64,000 nucleotides of DNA, from the NCBI GenBank assembly GCA_020853525.1, contig JADYYS010000059.1, positions 55,960-119,959 on the forward strand, read 5' to 3'. Both the position numbers and the translations under genes were made by a program. The DNA is from Ardenticatenales bacterium (GTDB lineage: Bacteria > Chloroflexota > Anaerolineae > Epilineales > Epilineaceae). This document shows, piece by piece, positions 16,466 to 24,812 of this stretch; within the stretch, counting starts at the first letter, position 1, and every line of letters begins with the position of its first letter. Below the pieces are notes generated by a model. It worked only from the letters and a program-made list of their open reading frames with translations, was not told the DNA's origin and made no database searches.

Positions 16466-18217
16466 ATGACGAAGCAAACGGACGTCGTGGCGGCACCGGC
16501 GCCGGCCGACGTGGTCGCAGCAGTGCACAAGCAGCTGGGCGAGCGCGTAACCGTCGACGACGGCGGCGCACTGGTCGTCGGCCCATCGAACTTGATCGAC
16601 GTCGTCCGTGCGCTGCGGGACGACCACGGCCTTGACTACCTGGCGAACCTCACCGCCGTGGACTGGCTCGACCGGTTCGAGGTGGTCTACCACCTCTGCA
16701 GCTCGGCGGGCGGCGCGCCGATCGTGCTGAAGACAACGACGGACCGCGCGAACCCGCGCGTCCCGAGCTTGTTCGGGATCTACCCCGGCGCGGACTTCCA
16801 GGAGCGCGAGGTTTACGACATGTTCGGGATCCGCTTCGCGGGCCACCCGAACTTGAAGCGGATCCTGATGTGGGAGGGGTTTGCCGGGTGGCCGCTGCGC
16901 AAGGACTGGCGCGAAGCCTACTTCGAGCAGGAGCACAAGCCGCTCACCAGCCGCTGGCCGGACGGGCAGTTCTTCTTCGGCGAGGACAAGCTGACGGATT
17001 GGGGCTCGAACACGAAGCTCCCGCCTGCCTACACCGGCGCCGAGATCGGTCGGCCGAAGCCGCAGGAAGGGCAGTACGTCGTCGACATCGACGCACTGCG
17101 CCGCGGCACGTCGTTCGGCAGCGACCGCCTCGTCGTGAACATGGGGCCGCAGCACCCGAGCACGCACGGCGTCTTCCAGATGCGCCTCGTCCTGGACGGC
17201 GAGACCGTCGTGGACCTCGAGCCCGTGATGGGCTACATGCACCGCAACCACGAGAAGATCGGCGAGCGGAACCTCTGGCTGGGCAACATGCCCTTCACGG
17301 ACCGCCTGGACTATATCGCCCAGCTGGGCAGCGAGTGGGGCTACGCGCTGTGCGTCGAGCGGATGATGGGCCTCGAGGTACCGGAGCGCGCCGAGTACAT
17401 CCGCGTGATCATGGCCGAGCTGAACCGGATCCAGAGCCACTTCTGGTCGATCGGCTTCCTGCTGAACGACCTCGGCGCGTTCTTCACCCCCAGCCTGTAC
17501 GCGATCGAGGAGCGCGAGATCGTCCTCGACCTGTTCGAGATGGCAACCGGCTCGCGGCTCATGTGCAACTACATGCGCTTCGGCGGCGTGGCCTACGACC
17601 TGCCGGACGCCTTCATGCCGCTGGTGAACGTCCTCGTGAACGAGCGCATGGAGCGGGCGATCGACGAGATCGACGCCTACCTGACGAACAACGAGATCGT
17701 CATGGAGCGGATGAAGGGCGTCGGCGTCCTGACGCCCGAGCTGGCGATCGCGTACTCGACCTCGGGGCCGGTGCTCCGCGGCTCGGGCGTGGCGTACGAC
17801 GTGCGCCGGGCCGACCCGTACGGGATCTACGACCGCTTCGACTGGAACGTCGTCACCGCCAACGAAGGTGACGTCTATGCGCGCTACGCCGTCCGGATCG
17901 GCGAGATGCGCGAGAGCCTGAAGATCCTGCGGCAGGCGCTGCCGCAGATGCCGGCCGGCGAGATCCTGGGCGGCAAGAAGGCCTGGCAGGTGCGCGTGCC
18001 GGCCGGCGAGCACTATGCAAGGGTGGAGAATCCCCGTGGCGAGCTTGGGTACTACTGCGTCTCCGACGGCAAAGCCAACCCGTACCGCTACCACGTCCGC
18101 TCGCCCTGTTTCGTGAACCTGACGTCGTTGGCCGAGATGTGCAAGGGCTACAAAGTGGCCGACGTGGTGGCGATCCTGGGGTCGATCGATATTGTGTTGG
18201 GTGAAGTCGACAGGTAG
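16466..18217 (+). CDS. nuoCD: Fused NADH-quinone oxidoreductase subunits C and D
   Basis: This 583-residue fusion starts at MTKQTDVV (16466). Residues 109-137 carry the NuoC signature DFQEREVYDMFGIRFAGHP. A linker runs to about residue 220. NuoD then begins at NMGPQHPSTHG (225-235), with MGYMHRNHEKIGERN, the quinone-site Tyr in DRLDYIAQ, and RIGEMRESLKILRQALPQMP. NiFe-hydrogenase CxxC ligands are absent, so it is a quinone-reducing type. Separate nuoC and nuoD genes also exist at 20052 and 20618. Three near-identical ggaacac units lie between nuoB and this start, and TTG 16442 inside them is a possible earlier start. Confidence 0.92.
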   Translation: MTKQTDVVAAPAPADVVAAVHKQLGERVTVDDGGALVVGPSNLIDVVRALRDDHGLDYLANLTAVDWLDRFEVVYHLCSSAGGAPIVLKTTTDRANPRVPSLFGIYPGADFQEREVYDMFGIRFAGHPNLKRILMWEGFAGWPLRKDWREAYFEQEHKPLTSRWPDGQFFFGEDKLTDWGSNTKLPPAYTGAEIGRPKPQEGQYVVDIDALRRGTSFGSDRLVVNMGPQHPSTHGVFQMRLVLDGETVVDLEPVMGYMHRNHEKIGERNLWLGNMPFTDRLDYIAQLGSEWGYALCVERMMGLEVPERAEYIRVIMAELNRIQSHFWSIGFLLNDLGAFFTPSLYAIEEREIVLDLFEMATGSRLMCNYMRFGGVAYDLPDAFMPLVNVLVNERMERAIDEIDAYLTNNEIVMERMKGVGVLTPELAIAYSTSGPVLRGSGVAYDVRRADPYGIYDRFDWNVVTANEGDVYARYAVRIGEMRESLKILRQALPQMPAGEILGGKKAWQVRVPAGEHYARVENPRGELGYYCVSDGKANPYRYHVRSPCFVNLTSLAEMCKGYKVADVVAILGSIDIVLGEVDR

Positions 18218-18231
18218 TTGAGGAGCGGTCG

Positions 18232-18993
18232 ATGGGTTACGGCATGGGCGTGCTGAAGGGGATGGGCATCACCTTCCGGCACATGATCGAAACGTATACG
18301 ATCGGCTTCAAGCTGCAGCCGTCCGCGGCGGGCGATCTGCCCGCTCCGACCGGCGTGGCGGGCGGCATGCCGACGGTCACCGGCGGCATGCAGACGATCC
18401 AGTATCCCGAAGAGAAGCTGCCCGTACCGGAGCGCTTCCGCTACCTCCCGTTCCTGCTCTACGACGAAGAGCAGGGCCACGAGCGCGCCCACTTCGACGG
18501 CGTGCGCTGCACGGCGTGCGGTATCTGCGCCAAGGTCTGCCCGCCGCAGTGCATCTGGATCGTCCAGGGCAAGGGCGACGACGGCAAGCCGCGGCCGGTG
18601 TGCACGGAGTTCTACATCGACAGCAGCATCTGCATGAGCTGCGGCTTCTGCGCCGAGTACTGCCCGTTCGACGCGATCAAGATGGACCACGAGTTCGAGC
18701 TCTCGAGCTACGAGCGCCACGAGAGCTGGGTCTACGACCTCCAGGAGCTCCTCCACCCGGTCGCCTACCATGCCGCGATCCATCCGACGGACTACGCCCG
18801 CGAGGTCGAGGAGACGCGCGCCAAGGACGAGGCGAAGCGCACGCGCGACGCAGCCAAGGCAGCGGCGGCCGTTGCGGCCGGCGGCGACCCCGTGGCGGAC
18901 GCGGCGGCGGCCGAAGAGGCGAAGCGGCTGAAGATGGAGGCGCGCGAACGGATGCTGGCGGCCAAGAAGGCCAAGGAGCAGGGCGGGGGGTGA
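18232..18993 (+). CDS. nuoI: NADH-quinone oxidoreductase subunit I, copy 1
   Basis: NuoI binds two [4Fe-4S] clusters (N6a/N6b). Both motifs are present: CTACGICAKVCPPQC and CMSCGFCAEYCPFDAI. The N-terminus MGYGMGVLKGMGITFRHMI is the amphipathic helix that docks on the membrane. At 253 residues it is longer than copy 2 (189) because of a charged Ala/Lys/Glu-rich helical tail (EAKRTRDAAKAAAAVAAGG, EAKRLKMEARERMLAAKKAKEQ), unusual for NuoI. It follows nuoCD by 14 bp and closes the duplicated B-CD-I module. Confidence 0.93.
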   Translation: MGYGMGVLKGMGITFRHMIETYTIGFKLQPSAAGDLPAPTGVAGGMPTVTGGMQTIQYPEEKLPVPERFRYLPFLLYDEEQGHERAHFDGVRCTACGICAKVCPPQCIWIVQGKGDDGKPRPVCTEFYIDSSICMSCGFCAEYCPFDAIKMDHEFELSSYERHESWVYDLQELLHPVAYHAAIHPTDYAREVEETRAKDEAKRTRDAAKAAAAVAAGGDPVADAAAAEEAKRLKMEARERMLAAKKAKEQGGG

Positions 18994-19057
18994 TGGGGTC
19001 GCTGGTTCTGTCAGCCCTCGGTGACGGCTTCGGCCGTTGTTCACGCAGGAAAGCCTC

Positions 19058-19426
19058 GTGCTAGCCGACTACGCCCCCCTCGTCGTCCTCCTCGCCTTCG
19101 CCGTCGGCCTCGGCGTGATCGTCATGGGCCTGGCGCACTTCATCGGTCCGCGCAGCCCGTCGCCCGTCAAGGACCAGACGTACGAGAGCGGGATGACGGC
19201 GATCGGCGGGGCACAGCGGCGGGTGCCGGTGCGCTACTACCTGATCGCGACGCTGTTCATCCTGTTCGACATCGAGGTGATCTACCTCTACCCGTGGGCG
19301 GCCGATTTCCGCAATCTCGTGGCCAAGCAAGGGTTCGGAGCGCTCGGCGGGATGGCGGTGTTCCTCGGCATTCTGCTGGTGGGCTATGTTTACGTCTGGC
19401 GCGAGGGCGCGCTGGAGTGGGACTGA
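19058..19426 (+). CDS. nuoA: NADH-quinone oxidoreductase subunit A
   Basis: NuoA is a three-helix membrane subunit near the quinone entry. Motifs are SPVKDQTYESGM, where a Glu follows the canonical loop though the usual conserved Cys is replaced, VPVRYYLIATLFILFDIEVIYLYPWA and YVYVWREGALEWD. GTG 19058 is preferred because AGGAAA lies about 6 nt upstream; TTG 19037 in the track is an in-frame alternative. It begins the canonical A-B-C-D block, 64 bp after the copy-1 nuoI. Confidence 0.92.
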   Translation: MLADYAPLVVLLAFAVGLGVIVMGLAHFIGPRSPSPVKDQTYESGMTAIGGAQRRVPVRYYLIATLFILFDIEVIYLYPWAADFRNLVAKQGFGALGGMAVFLGILLVGYVYVWREGALEWD

Positions 19427-19465
19427 TCCGCTCGTTGTCCACGAGCGCTCCGACCGAGGTGATCG

Positions 19466-20029
19466 ATGTCCGTCACGATCCTCAGCCCCGATGACATCCT
19501 GACCCCCGACCAGCTCGCCGACGGCAAGACCGGCGAGATGGGCTTCGTCACGACGACGCTGGCCAAGGGCGTGAACTGGGCCCGCGCGAACTCGGTCTGG
19601 CCGGCATTGTTCGGACTGGCCTGCTGCGCGATCGAGATGATGCACAGCCAGATGGCCCGCAACGACATGAGCCGCTTCGGCATGGAGCTCATGCGCGCCT
19701 CGCCCCGCCAATCCGACCTGATCATCGTCGCCGGTCGCCTGTCACGGAAGATGGCGCCCGTTATCCGCCGTATCTACGACCAGATGCCGGAGCCCAAGTG
19801 GGTGATCAGCATGGGCGACTGCGCCAGCTGCGGCGGCATCTTCAACAACTACGCGCTCGTGCAGGGTGTGGACGAGGTGATCCCGGTGGACGTCTACGTG
19901 GCGGGTTGCCCGCCGCGGCCGGAGGCGCTGATGTACGGGATCATGAAACTGCACGAGAAGATCCAGGCGGAGGGGATGGACAGTTGGCGGGATCGAAAGG
20001 GTGGGCTCGGCATCCAGGTGGGATCGTGA
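19466..20029 (+). CDS. nuoB: NADH-quinone oxidoreductase subunit B, copy 2
   Basis: This is a 187-residue, normal-length Nuo[82 protein letters not shown]. All four N2 ligand cysteines are visible. Its order with nuoA, nuoC and nuoD is canonical, so it is the likely partner in the full complex. It shares the core but not the termini with copy 1 at 15556. Confidence 0.95.
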   Translation: MSVTILSPDDILTPDQLADGKTGEMGFVTTTLAKGVNWARANSVWPALFGLACCAIEMMHSQMARNDMSRFGMELMRASPRQSDLIIVAGRLSRKMAPVIRRIYDQMPEPKWVISMGDCASCGGIFNNYALVQGVDEVIPVDVYVAGCPPRPEALMYGIMKLHEKIQAEGMDSWRDRKGGLGIQVGS

Positions 20030-20051
20030 TGCAGGCACCGGCTGGTCGTCG

Positions 20052-20609
20052 ATGAAATCGGAACAGGCCGACCTCGACGCGCTCATCGGCCGCTTCGCCG
20101 ACAAGATCCTCGCCGCCGCCTCCCCCCTCGGCGAGCCCACCGCCCTCGTCGCCCGCGAGGCCTACCGCGACGTCGTGCGCTTCCTGCGCGACGAACGGGG
20201 CTACAACCTGCTGCGCGACGTGACGGCCGTCGACTACCACACCGTCGAGCCACGCTACCACGTCGTCGCGCACCTCGCCGCCCTGCCGGCGAGCATGCTG
20301 GCGGGCAACGCGACGCCGTCGCCGGACGATCCGCTCCGCGCGCTGCGGATCAAGGTGCCGGTGCCCGCCGACGACACCGTCGTCGACTCGCTCGTACCGC
20401 TGTTTCCGACGGCCAACTTCCACGAGCGCGAGACCTGGGACTTGATGGGCATCGAGTTCGCCGGCCACCCCGACCTCCGCCGCATCCTCATGCCCGAGGA
20501 CTACGAGGGCTTCCCGCTGCGCAAGGATCACCCGCTGGTGTACGAGGAGATCGCGTTCTCGTTCAACCAGGAAGAGATCTACGCCAAGAAGCCGTTCGCC
20601 AGGAAGTAG
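20052..20609 (+). CDS. nuoC: NADH-quinone oxidoreductase subunit C
   Basis: The start MKSEQADLDAL at 20052 begins 22 nt after the nuoB stop. The 30-kDa-subunit motif FPTANFHERETWDLMGIEFAGHPDLRRILMPEDYEGFPLRKDHPL is complete. It has 185 residues. It is the free-standing form, in contrast to the fused NuoCD upstream. Confidence 0.94.
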   Translation: MKSEQADLDALIGRFADKILAAASPLGEPTALVAREAYRDVVRFLRDERGYNLLRDVTAVDYHTVEPRYHVVAHLAALPASMLAGNATPSPDDPLRALRIKVPVPADDTVVDSLVPLFPTANFHERETWDLMGIEFAGHPDLRRILMPEDYEGFPLRKDHPLVYEEIAFSFNQEEIYAKKPFARK

Positions 20610-20617
20610 CGCCGCCC

Positions 20618-21859
20618 ATGACGCCCATCGATCTGCTCACGCCCCCGGCACCACCAACGACGACGCGGCCGGCACCGCCGTCCCGCCCTGTCGTCGACGA
20701 GCCGATGGTCCTGAACATCGGGCCGCACCACCCGAGCACGCACGGCGTGCTGCGCGTCGTCGTGCGGCTGGACGGCGAGCTCGTCGTGTCGGCCGATCCG
20801 GACGTCGGATTCCTGCACACCGGGATCGAGAAGACGTTCGAGGCCAAGACATACGTCAAGGGGATGACGCTGGCTCCGCGGATGGGCTACCTCTCGCCGA
20901 TCCACAACAGCCTGGCGTATGTGCTGGCCGTCGAGAAGCTGCTCGGCGTCGACGTCCCCGAGCGGGCGACGGTGATCCGCGTGATCCTGGCCGAGCTGGA
21001 CCGGATCGCCAGCCACCTCGTCTTCGTCGGCATCCACGGCCTCGACCTCGGCGCGTCGAGCGCCGTCATGTACACCTTCCGCGAGCGCGAGGCGATCCTG
21101 GACATCATGGAGCTCGTCGGCGGGGCGCGGATGTTCCCGATCTACATCCGCCCCGGCGGCCTGTCGTCCGATCTGCCGCCCGAGTTCGAGGCGGCCGTGA
21201 CCGACATCCTCGACCGGCTGCCGGCGGCCATCGACGGGTACGAGCGGCTGCTGACGAACAACGTCTTCTGGAAGGACCGCACCGTCGGCGTGGCCGTCAT
21301 CTCGGCCGAAGAGGCGCTCGCCCTCGGCACCGGCGCGCACATCCTGCGGGCCACCGGCGTGGCATACGACCTGCGCAAGTGCGCGCCGTACTGCGGCTAC
21401 GAGGACTACGAATTCGACGTACCCGTACGCACGGAGGGCGATGCGTATGCGCGTTACCTGCTGCGGATCGCTGAGATGCGCGAGAGCGTGAAGATCGCCC
21501 GCCAGGCGCTATCGAGGCTGCCGAGCGGCCCCTACGTCACCGCCGACCGCAAGGTGGCGCCGCCGCCGAAGCACGAGCTGGCCACCAGCATGGAAGCCGT
21601 GATCCATCACTTCAAGCTCTGGACGGAAGGCTTCCGCCCCCCGGCCGGCGAGGCCTACGCCGCCGTCGAGGCGCCGCGCGGCGAGATGGGGATGTACGTC
21701 GTCAGCGACGGCACGGCCAAGCCGTGGCGGGTCCACATGCGATCCCCCAGCTTCGTGAACCTGCAGGCGCTGGAGACGATGGTCCTCGGGCGTCAGGTGG
21801 CGGATCTGGTGACGGCGGTGGCGAGCCTTGACCCGGTGATGGGCGAGGTCGACCGGTAG
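20618..21859 (+). CDS. nuoD: NADH-quinone oxidoreductase subunit D
   Basis: NuoD lines the quinone-binding cavity. The 413-residue protein has NIGPHHPSTHGVLRVVVRLDGE, FLHTGIEKTFE, PRMGYLSPIHNSLAYVLAVEKLLG, LRATGVAYDLRKCAPYCGYEDYEFDVP and a C-terminal VSDGTAKPWRVHMRSPSFVNL. Its TAG stop codon is part of the GTAG foot of the palindromic repeat array that follows. The nuo series is broken here by an opposite-strand ABC operon, and resumes with nuoE at 26099. Confidence 0.95.
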   Translation: MTPIDLLTPPAPPTTTRPAPPSRPVVDEPMVLNIGPHHPSTHGVLRVVVRLDGELVVSADPDVGFLHTGIEKTFEAKTYVKGMTLAPRMGYLSPIHNSLAYVLAVEKLLGVDVPERATVIRVILAELDRIASHLVFVGIHGLDLGASSAVMYTFREREAILDIMELVGGARMFPIYIRPGGLSSDLPPEFEAAVTDILDRLPAAIDGYERLLTNNVFWKDRTVGVAVISAEEALALGTGAHILRATGVAYDLRKCAPYCGYEDYEFDVPVRTEGDAYARYLLRIAEMRESVKIARQALSRLPSGPYVTADRKVAPPPKHELATSMEAVIHHFKLWTEGFRPPAGEAYAAVEAPRGEMGMYVVSDGTAKPWRVHMRSPSFVNLQALETMVLGRQVADLVTAVASLDPVMGEVDR

Positions 21860-22052
21860 GGGCGATGCATGCATCGCCCATAACACATTGGGACCACGAC
21901 CGCGCGGGCGATGCATGCATCGCCCACGGTGATGGGACCAGCGCGGGCGATGCATGCATCGCCCATGGTGATGGGACCAGCGCGGGCGATGCATGCATCG
22001 CCCACGGTGATGGGACCAGGCGGCGGCCTGCGCGATGCATGCATCGCCCCTA
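21856..22052. repeat. Array of five 20-bp palindromes between convergent genes
   Basis: The palindrome GGGCGATGCATGCATCGCCC occurs at 21860, 21906, 21945 and 21984, with a slightly shortened fifth copy at 22032-22047. Copies 2 to 4 have an exact 39-bp period that includes the spacer ACGGTGATGGGACCAGCGC. The outermost copies face outward with GTAGGGGC feet. The left GTAG contains the TAG stop of nuoD, and the right one, on the minus strand, contains the TAG stop of the ABC ATPase gene. The array fills the whole intergenic gap and probably also acts as a bidirectional transcription block. Confidence 0.9.
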
Positions 22053-22961
22053 CACCCGCCGCCCCGCCAACGCCGTGAACACATCCTCCAACGTCACCTC
22101 CGCCTCCCGCACGACGACGTCGCCGAATCCGACGCCGGCGAGCGCCGCCCGCAGCGACGCCGCGTCGTGCGTCCCGACGTTGGTCACGGCGTGCGCATGG
22201 TCGCCCAGCAGGCTGACGTTGGCCACGCCCTCGACCCGGCCGAGCGCTTCGAGCAGCGGCAGGAGCGGCTCGGCGCTCACGTCCCACGCCGGCCCGGCGA
22301 CCCTTGTCGCCTTCAGGACGTGCGGCGCGTCGAGCGCCAGCAGCCGGCCGGCGTTCATGATCCCCAGGCGGTGGCAGTGCTCGGCCTCGTCCATATAGTG
22401 CGTGCTGACGAAGACCGTCGTGCCCTCCGCTGCCAGGTCGTAGATGATGTCCCAGAACGCGCGCCGCGCTTCGGGATCGACGCCTGACGTCGGCTCGTCC
22501 AGGAAGAGGAGCGGGGGGTTGTGGACCAGCGCGATGCCGAGCGCCAGCCGCTGCCGCCAGCCGCCGGAAAGCGCGCCGGCTCGCATGTCGAGTCGATCCG
22601 CCACCCCGACCCGCTCGGCCACGTCGTGCCGCTCCCGCCCATACAACCCGGCATAGAAGGCCAGGTTTTCCGCAACGGTCAGCTCTTCGTAGAGCGCGAA
22701 GCGCTGGCTCATGTAGCCCACGTTCGGCCGGATCCGCTCGGCGTCGCGCTGGACGTCGAACCCCAGCACCGACGCGGAACCGGCGGTCGGACGCAGCAGG
22801 CCGAGGAGGATCCGGATCGTGGTCGTCTTGCCGCAGCCGTTCGGGCCGAGGTACCCCACGACCTCGCCGCGGCCGACCGTGAACGAGACGCCGTCGACCG
22901 CCGTGAACGCACTGAAGCGCTTGACGAGCCCTTCGACGGCGATCACCGTCTCGGCCGTCAC
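22050..22961 (-). CDS. ABC transporter ATP-binding protein (ABC-2 type export)
   Basis: This 303-residue ATPase has Walker A GPNGCGKTTTIRIL, Q-loop YMSQRFALYEELTV, signature LSGGWRQRLALG, Walker B LLFLDEPTSGVD and switch His VSTHYMDEAEHC. A C-terminal domain of about 80 residues follows, as in exporters of the YbhF/CcmA/DrrA group. It is the last gene of a four-gene minus-strand operon and overlaps the preceding ATPase by 4 bp. The two ATPases probably form a heterodimer, like the two halves of fused YbhF. The substrate is unknown. Confidence 0.9.
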   Translation of the reverse strand: MTAETVIAVEGLVKRFSAFTAVDGVSFTVGRGEVVGYLGPNGCGKTTTIRILLGLLRPTAGSASVLGFDVQRDAERIRPNVGYMSQRFALYEELTVAENLAFYAGLYGRERHDVAERVGVADRLDMRAGALSGGWRQRLALGIALVHNPPLLFLDEPTSGVDPEARRAFWDIIYDLAAEGTTVFVSTHYMDEAEHCHRLGIMNAGRLLALDAPHVLKATRVAGPAWDVSAEPLLPLLEALGRVEGVANVSLLGDHAHAVTNVGTHDAASLRAALAGVGFGDVVVREAEVTLEDVFTALAGRRV

Positions 22962-23926
22962 AGTTCGATCCCGTGTCGTCGATCCGACCTGCCTTCCGCC
23001 AGCAGCGCGATGAACGCGTCCTCGAGCGCCGGGGCGATGGTACGCAGCGCGGTGAAGGACGCACCCGCTGCGGCAAGGGCGCGCGGCAGGCGCTCCAGCG
23101 GGCCGGCGGCTGCGCGCACCCGGACGTGGTAGCGCTCGCCGAAGGCCGCGACGTCCTCGACGTCCGGGTCCGCCCGAACGACCGCCTGCACCGTCCGCCG
23201 CGGCGCCGCCACGAGCTCGAGGATGCGACCGTCCAGCGGCTCCGTCAGCTCGCGCGGCGCGCCCTCGCGCAGGACCGTGCCCTCGTGCAGGAAGCCGAGC
23301 CGGGTGCAGCGGACCGCCTCGTCCATGTACGGCGTGCTGACGAGGACCGCCACGCCGTCAGCCAGCAGGCGGATGATCAGCTGCCAGAAGTCCTGCCGCG
23401 TCAGCGGGTCGAGTCCGCCCGTCGGCTCGTCGAGCAGCACGACGTGCGGCTGGTGGAGCAGCGCGCACGCCAGACCGAGCTTCTGCTTCATGCCTCCCGA
23501 AAGCACGCCTGCCAGGCGGTCTTCGACGCCCGCGAGGCCGACGAATTGGAGGAGGTACGCGCTCCGGCGCGCCAGCTCGTCGCCCGACACACCGCGCGAT
23601 GCGCCGAAGAAGCGCACGTTCTCGGCCACGGTCAGATCGCCGTACATGCTGAAACGCTGGGCCAGGTAGCCCAGCCGGCTCCGCGCGCGCTCCGTGTCCG
23701 TAACCACGTCGTGGCCGTCGATGCGGGCATGGCCGGCGTCCATGCGGAGCGCGCCGACCAGGAGGCGCATGAGCGTGGTCTTGCCGGCGCCGTCCGCACC
23801 GACGAGCCCGTACGCCTCGCCGGGACGGACGGTCAGGCTCACGCCGCGGACGGCCGCGGTGTCGCCGAACGACTTGTACAGGCCGTCGGCTTCGATGAGC
23901 GGTGCCGTGGCCGCGATCACGGTCAA
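22958..23926 (-). CDS. ABC transporter ATP-binding protein (ABC-2 type export)
   Basis: This 322-residue ATPase is paired with the one downstream. Motifs are Walker A GADGAGKTTLMRLL, YLAQRFSMYGDLTV, LSGGMKQKLGLACALLHQP, Walker B VVLLDEPTGGLD and VSTPYMDEAVRC. In the switch position the usual His is replaced by Pro (STPYMDE, against STHYMDE in its partner), so this site may be hydrolysis-deficient. That asymmetry is common in heterodimeric exporters. It lies 7 bp after the membrane fusion protein gene. Confidence 0.9.
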   Translation of the reverse strand: MTVIAATAPLIEADGLYKSFGDTAAVRGVSLTVRPGEAYGLVGADGAGKTTLMRLLVGALRMDAGHARIDGHDVVTDTERARSRLGYLAQRFSMYGDLTVAENVRFFGASRGVSGDELARRSAYLLQFVGLAGVEDRLAGVLSGGMKQKLGLACALLHQPHVVLLDEPTGGLDPLTRQDFWQLIIRLLADGVAVLVSTPYMDEAVRCTRLGFLHEGTVLREGAPRELTEPLDGRILELVAAPRRTVQAVVRADPDVEDVAAFGERYHVRVRAAAGPLERLPRALAAAGASFTALRTIAPALEDAFIALLAEGRSDRRHGIEL

Positions 23927-23933
23927 CGGCGGG

Positions 23934-24755
23934 TCACTCGGACGATTCGTCGAACGTGACGTCGGCCGGCATGCCCGGCTTGAGCCGGTCGCGCTTGTTG
24001 TCCACGCGCAGCCGGACGCCGTAGACCGTGCTGCGCCTTCCGGCTGCGGTCTGTACGTTGCGCGGCGTGAACTGCGCGGTCTCGTCGATGTGGACGACGC
24101 GCGCGTCGAACGTCTGGGTCGGGAAGGCGTCGACTCGCAGCTCGGCCTTCTCCCCGAGGTCGATCCGGCCGTAGCGGTCCTCGGCGACGTACACCGTGAT
24201 CGTCAGGTCGTCCGTCCGGCCGATGACGAGGAGCGGTGCCCCGGGCAGCGCGACCTCGCCGGGCTGGATCGCGCGGGCGAGGACGACGCCGGTGATCGGT
24301 GCGCGGAGCGTGAGCTTGTCGAGCTGGACATCAAGGATCGCGAGCGCGGCCTCGGCGGCGGCAGCCTGGCGGGCGGTCGACCCTGTCGGCGACGCCGCCG
24401 GCGCCGGCGCGTTGATCGAGCCGGCGCCGGCGCGCGCCTGCGCCGCGGTAGCCGCGACGGCGTCCTTGGCGACATCGACCGCCAGCTGCGCCTGCGCGCG
24501 CTGCGCGTCGAGCAGCGCGGTGTCGAGGCGAACGACGACATCGCCCGCCGCGACCTCGTCGCCCTCCTCGACCTCGACCGCCACGACGCGGCCGCCGATC
24601 TCGGCCGCCACGTCGACCTCCATCGCCTCGATCGTGCCGGACGCTTCGAGCACCGCCTCCTCGCCCGCCCCATCGCGCCCGATCGCCCACCACACCGCGC
24701 CCGCGATCACCGCGACCACGAGCATCGCTGTTCCTGTCTTCGCGCTCGATTGCAT
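23934..24755 (-). CDS. HlyD-family membrane fusion protein (YbhG/EmrA-like)
   Basis: ATG 24755 (MQSSAKTGTAMLVVAVIAGAVWW) is preferred because GGGAGG lies about 11 nt upstream; the track start at 24794 is in frame. After one N-terminal membrane anchor come a lipoyl-type half motif (SGTIEAMEVDVAAEIGGRVVAVEVEEGD), a short Ala-rich helical hairpin, the second half (LRAPITGVVLARAIQPGEVALPGAPL) and a beta-barrel with FTPRNVQTAAGRRSTVYGVRLRVDN. It is 273 residues. It connects the ABC exporter to the envelope. In a presumed monoderm-like lineage it may simply present substrate at the outer face. Confidence 0.85.
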   Translation of the reverse strand: MQSSAKTGTAMLVVAVIAGAVWWAIGRDGAGEEAVLEASGTIEAMEVDVAAEIGGRVVAVEVEEGDEVAAGDVVVRLDTALLDAQRAQAQLAVDVAKDAVAATAAQARAGAGSINAPAPAASPTGSTARQAAAAEAALAILDVQLDKLTLRAPITGVVLARAIQPGEVALPGAPLLVIGRTDDLTITVYVAEDRYGRIDLGEKAELRVDAFPTQTFDARVVHIDETAQFTPRNVQTAAGRRSTVYGVRLRVDNKRDRLKPGMPADVTFDESSE

Positions 24756-24812
24756 ATCTCTTTCGCCTCCCATCCAACGTGCCTTGTGTCTCATCCGCCC
24801 CCCGCAGGGGTG

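Noticed and set aside
16466-18217. Group 4 NiFe hydrogenase large subunit
   Set aside because: The N- and C-terminal CxxC nickel ligands are missing and the quinone-site motifs are present, so it is NuoCD.
21860-22047. CRISPR array
   Set aside because: Only five perfect palindromes with near-identical spacers and no cas genes; this is a REP-like array.
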